Origin: a virus
Length of the DNA: 25,402 nucleotides
IMG/VR virus record: IMGVR_UViG_3300043015_000405
Coordinates: 1 to 25,402 of that record
Direction: 5' to 3' (one strand)
The notes below the pieces were generated by a model. It was not told the origin of the DNA, made no database searches, and was given only the letters and a program-made list of their open reading frames with translations. The position numbers were made by a program, and so were the translations under genes. How positions within the stretch are numbered: the stretch's first letter is position 1; every line of letters begins with the position of its first letter. This document shows positions 22,918 through 25,402 of the stretch, one piece after another.

Positions 22918-23755
22918 TTTATGGACAAATCATGGCGCACTTAATAGTAAACCAGTTTTTGATGCCTTTGCTCACAGTTGTGTGGCTGCTGGGCATGATG
23001 TTGTTTGGAATGATCCTGTTTCTGATGTTGATGTTATTTGGAGTGTTCTTTTCGCTGGCAGAATGGCTCAGAATAAAAGTATCTGGGAACGGGCAGTGGC
23101 ACAATCCAAACCGGTGGTGGTCCTAGAAGTAGGTGGTATCAAAAGAGGAACAACTTGGAAGGTAGGATTAAATGGCATTAATAGAGATGCTTTTTTCGGT
23201 GATGCTGGGAACGATAGTAGGCGTAGCAATTTACTTAATCTTAGATTAAAGCCTTGGAAATACAACGGCGAGTATATATTAATTTGTGGCCAGCACGATA
23301 AGAGCTTACAGTGGGTCAATATGCCTTCAATGAGTCAATGGGTACATAGTACTATTTCATATATAAGAGCAAGGACTGATCGACCTATAATTTTTCGACC
23401 TCATCCTAGGTGCAGATTGCCTGCCATTGAACACGAATTTAAAAACGTTAGAAGACAAGAACCTAAACAAGTTCACGGAACATATGATGACTTTGATATG
23501 AAGTTTGATAACATATGGGCAACTGTGAGCTGGAGTAGCAATCCTGGTATTCATAGTATTATAAATGGAGTACCTGCATTTACAGGTCCTAGTAGTCTAG
23601 CATTTGATGTTGCAGACCAAAAGTTAGACAATATAGAGAATCCTTTATATCCTGACAGAACACAATGGCTGAACGACTACGCATGGACAGAATTTACAAT
23701 TGAAGAAATAGCTGAAGGCTTACCACTTAAACGCTTGACAAAAAAGATAATCTAA
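22907..23755 (+). CDS. Glycan-synthesis protein, paralogue C (GT-B-like)
   Basis: The 282-residue protein is the third paralogue. It has an N-terminal Rossmann-like start (KISLWTNHG ... FAHSCVAAGHDVVWND) and DVIWSVLFAGRMAQ. Shared core motifs are EYILICGQHD (122-131), TDRPIIFRPHP (157-167), VSWSSNPGIHSIINGVPAFT (207-226), and IENPLYPDRTQW. LKPWKYNG just before the core parallels LKPWTNKG in copy B. The gene's last 20 bases contain the -35 region of the next promoter. It closes the glycan island. Confidence 0.68.
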   Translation: MKISLWTNHGALNSKPVFDAFAHSCVAAGHDVVWNDPVSDVDVIWSVLFAGRMAQNKSIWERAVAQSKPVVVLEVGGIKRGTTWKVGLNGINRDAFFGDAGNDSRRSNLLNLRLKPWKYNGEYILICGQHDKSLQWVNMPSMSQWVHSTISYIRARTDRPIIFRPHPRCRLPAIEHEFKNVRRQEPKQVHGTYDDFDMKFDNIWATVSWSSNPGIHSIINGVPAFTGPSSLAFDVADQKLDNIENPLYPDRTQWLNDYAWTEFTIEEIAEGLPLKRLTKKII

Positions 23756-23763
23756 GTTATACT
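23735..23763 (+). promoter_or_regulatory. Sigma70-type promoter with +1 at the start codon
   Basis: TTGACA (23735-23740) and TATACT (23758-23763) are separated by exactly 17 bases. With the -10 box ending at -7, +1 is the A of the ATG at 23770, predicting a leaderless mRNA. The -35 box lies in the end of the preceding coding region. Confidence 0.78.
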
Positions 23764-23769
23764 TTTAGT

Positions 23770-25014
23770 ATGACATATGAAGCTCGTACAATTGAAGACT
23801 TGTTAGAACTTATTGCTAGTTTACAGCAAGGACCAAAGATACAAATACAATCTAGTGATGTAAATTTTTTATATAGCATCGGCAGACAGGTGTTTAAAGG
23901 CACTCCGTTAACCGATAGGCAGTACCATGCTGTAAAAGAAAAATTATCCCTATATAAAGATCAATTGCAAGATTATAACTTTGAACTAGCTGTAGACAAT
24001 CTAAGAATGCCGTTGCGTCAAATTGATCGTAGCAAATATATTAAAATTGCTGACCATATAGACGTAGCAGGAAACAAAGTATATGAATCATTTAAAAGTG
24101 ATTGGAAGTGGATAAAGATTAGATTTCCCTTCAGTAAGAAATTAATAATTTTACTAGACAAAATATCTAAACAATATTATGAACATGAAAAAGGTTCTCA
24201 TATTCATTATTTTAGATTTGATGAACAGAACACTTTTGACATTGTTGAAAGTTTTAAAAATAAAGAATTTGAAATAGATAACGAATTAATAAATCAATAT
24301 TACGAGATATTAGAAATGAAGAATAATAAAAAAGATTATGTACCAGGTATATATAATTTAAAATTAAAAAATTTAAATCAAAATGCAATAGATTATATTA
24401 TTAGTTCTGTTGGCGAACCTAATATAGATAACCTTGCTTTATTTAAAGACAGAAAAGATACTCTAGGACTAGAATACTTCGATGACGACAACTTAAATGA
24501 AAGCATATTTAAATTATCTCCACTAAGTCAAAAAATAGTTAATCGTGTATCTCCTAATGTATTAATAACACCTGAATCATACACCTTTAATACAGTAGCA
24601 GAAAGTTTATTAGAACTGAATAGATTTCCATTGCTAGTTCTCCTCAATGAAGATTCTGCATTAGATGAGCTACATTTAATTAATCAATCTTTTAAAGGTT
24701 TTATAGACAGTACAGAGTCATCCGTGCTATTTAGGCTTGATAATGAGAATAATGCAAATTTTAATAATTATGTAAAAAATAATAATCTTAATTCTCCTCT
24801 TGACAAATCTACTAAAGTAGTGTATATTAATAGTAATAAGGTTCCTAAGCCCTTGATTAAATCAGACTGGGAGCCAGAAGCAATGTTGTTAATGTCTAGT
24901 TTTAGGTTACGACAGCATTCTACTATACTGGCGGAAAATGTAGACTTGGTTATTCATTATGATAATAACATGAGTCAAGTAATGCGTATAAAAGAAGGAA
25001 TACAAAAACTTTAA
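23770..25014 (+). CDS. Unrecognised protein coupled to uvsW
   Basis: I do not recognise this 414-residue protein. The N-terminal 65 residues (LELIASLQQGPKIQIQSSDV ... LTDRQYHAVKEKL) are helical, the middle (about 95-230) is Lys/Asn-rich, and the C-terminal part (about 285-414) looks like an alpha/beta domain with LLELNRFPLLVLLNEDS, TKVVYINSNKVPKPLIKSDW, and ENVDLVIHYDNN strands. No Walker A, signal peptide or membrane segment is seen. Its sigma70-type promoter suggests early expression. Its stop overlaps the uvsW start (TAATG), so the two are translationally coupled. A role with UvsW in branch processing or origin remodelling is an inference from position only. Confidence 0.6.
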   Translation: MTYEARTIEDLLELIASLQQGPKIQIQSSDVNFLYSIGRQVFKGTPLTDRQYHAVKEKLSLYKDQLQDYNFELAVDNLRMPLRQIDRSKYIKIADHIDVAGNKVYESFKSDWKWIKIRFPFSKKLIILLDKISKQYYEHEKGSHIHYFRFDEQNTFDIVESFKNKEFEIDNELINQYYEILEMKNNKKDYVPGIYNLKLKNLNQNAIDYIISSVGEPNIDNLALFKDRKDTLGLEYFDDDNLNESIFKLSPLSQKIVNRVSPNVLITPESYTFNTVAESLLELNRFPLLVLLNEDSALDELHLINQSFKGFIDSTESSVLFRLDNENNANFNNYVKNNNLNSPLDKSTKVVYINSNKVPKPLIKSDWEPEAMLLMSSFRLRQHSTILAENVDLVIHYDNNMSQVMRIKEGIQKL

Positions 25015-25402
25015 TGGCAACATGCAAACTTATAATTGAAGATGAAGTAAACATCAAGCTAGAAGGACTTGACGTTGATGTACGTCGAAAGCTGGCAAAC
25101 TCTCTTAAGTTTGAAGTCCCATATGCACGATATATGCCTCAGTATAAACTAGGACGATGGGATGGTAAGGTTGCTTTCTTTGGCATTGGTGGTACAGGTT
25201 ACGTCAATCATCTTGACATTATTAGTGATGTACTTGCGAAAAATAATGTACAAATAGTTGACATTGAGGATAACAGACATCCTGTACAATTAGACTTTCA
25301 GCCTATTGACGAACGCTACTGGGCAGACCAGGGTGTTGTATGGCCTAAAGGTCATCCAGCAGAAGGCGAAGAGATTATTCTACGTGACTATCAGGTCACA
25401 GC
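25014..25402 (+). CDS. uvsW: UvsW-like helicase, 3' end outside window
   Basis: The first 129 codons of a superfamily 2 helicase are present and open to the window edge. UvsW in T4 unwinds R-loops and branched DNA and switches replication from origin-dependent to recombination-dependent. The N-terminal domain has LEGLDVDVRRKLANSLKFEV, YARYMPQYKLGRWDGKVAFF, and GYVNHLDIISDVL, a recognised UvsW N-terminal pattern. The fragment ends in IILRDYQVTA, the Q-like motif that precedes the Walker A motif. The start overlaps the preceding stop (TAATG). It is the start of the gene, not a degraded copy. Confidence 0.85.
   Translation, partial: MATCKLIIEDEVNIKLEGLDVDVRRKLANSLKFEVPYARYMPQYKLGRWDGKVAFFGIGGTGYVNHLDIISDVLAKNNVQIVDIEDNRHPVQLDFQPIDERYWADQGVVWPKGHPAEGEEIILRDYQVT

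Noticed and set aside
1-25402. tRNA genes, integrase, insertion sequences, toxin-antitoxin pairs
   Set aside because: Gaps are too short for tRNAs and none shows a cloverleaf. No recombinase or transposase motif or terminal repeats were seen.

Overview
The window reads as part of the genome of a T4-like (Myoviridae-type, contractile-tail) bacteriophage of the marine kind that infects cyanobacteria, SAR11 or related bacteria. The evidence is a set of T4 hallmark genes (tail tube gp19, head-completion nuclease gp4, terminase gp16 and gp17, single-strand binding protein gp32, UvsX, UvsY and the start of UvsW), AT-rich sequence, all genes on one strand, gaps of at most about 120 bases, and T4-type late promoters mostly spelled GATAAATA. 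No photosynthesis gene, tRNA, integrase, IS element or CRISPR array is visible, so the host cannot be fixed from this window.

Region 1 (1-12642) is a late, structural and DNA-packaging module. It holds the tail tube protein and a larger tail-tube-like protein, a small conserved protein, a repeat-rich fibre-like protein, a subtilisin-family (S8) protease, gp4, gp16, two small proteins, gp17, a 699-residue protein with a LysM domain, and a small membrane-type protein. Several units are preceded by late promoters that overlap the previous stop codon. Four non-canonical proteins around the terminase genes start with short sequences resembling the T4 capsid-targeting peptide, so they may be packed inside the head.

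Region 2 (12643-15599) is the recombination and replication core: gp32 behind a strong sigma70-type promoter with an embedded late promoter, a rho-independent terminator, then uvsX, a small acidic protein and uvsY, overlapping or nearly so.

Region 3 (15596-23755) is an 8-kb accessory island of tightly overlapping genes for carbohydrate and small-molecule modification. It encodes two methyltransferases, a phosphoribosyltransferase-HAD fusion, a nucleotidyltransferase-cupin fusion, four DXD glycosyltransferases, and three diverged paralogues of a GT-B/capsule-type protein. A late promoter lies exactly in front of the nucleotidyltransferase-cupin gene, so at least the second half is probably expressed late and may modify virion or host-surface glycans.

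Region 4 (23756-25402) has an unrecognised 414-residue protein behind its own sigma70-type promoter, coupled to uvsW, which runs off the end.

The points most worth following are: promoters placed so that +1 falls on the A of the start codon (positions 771, 10129, 18257 and 23770), which predicts leaderless mRNAs; the candidate set of encapsidated proteins; the virion-module subtilisin-like protease; and the three-paralogue glycan family interleaved with DXD transferases.
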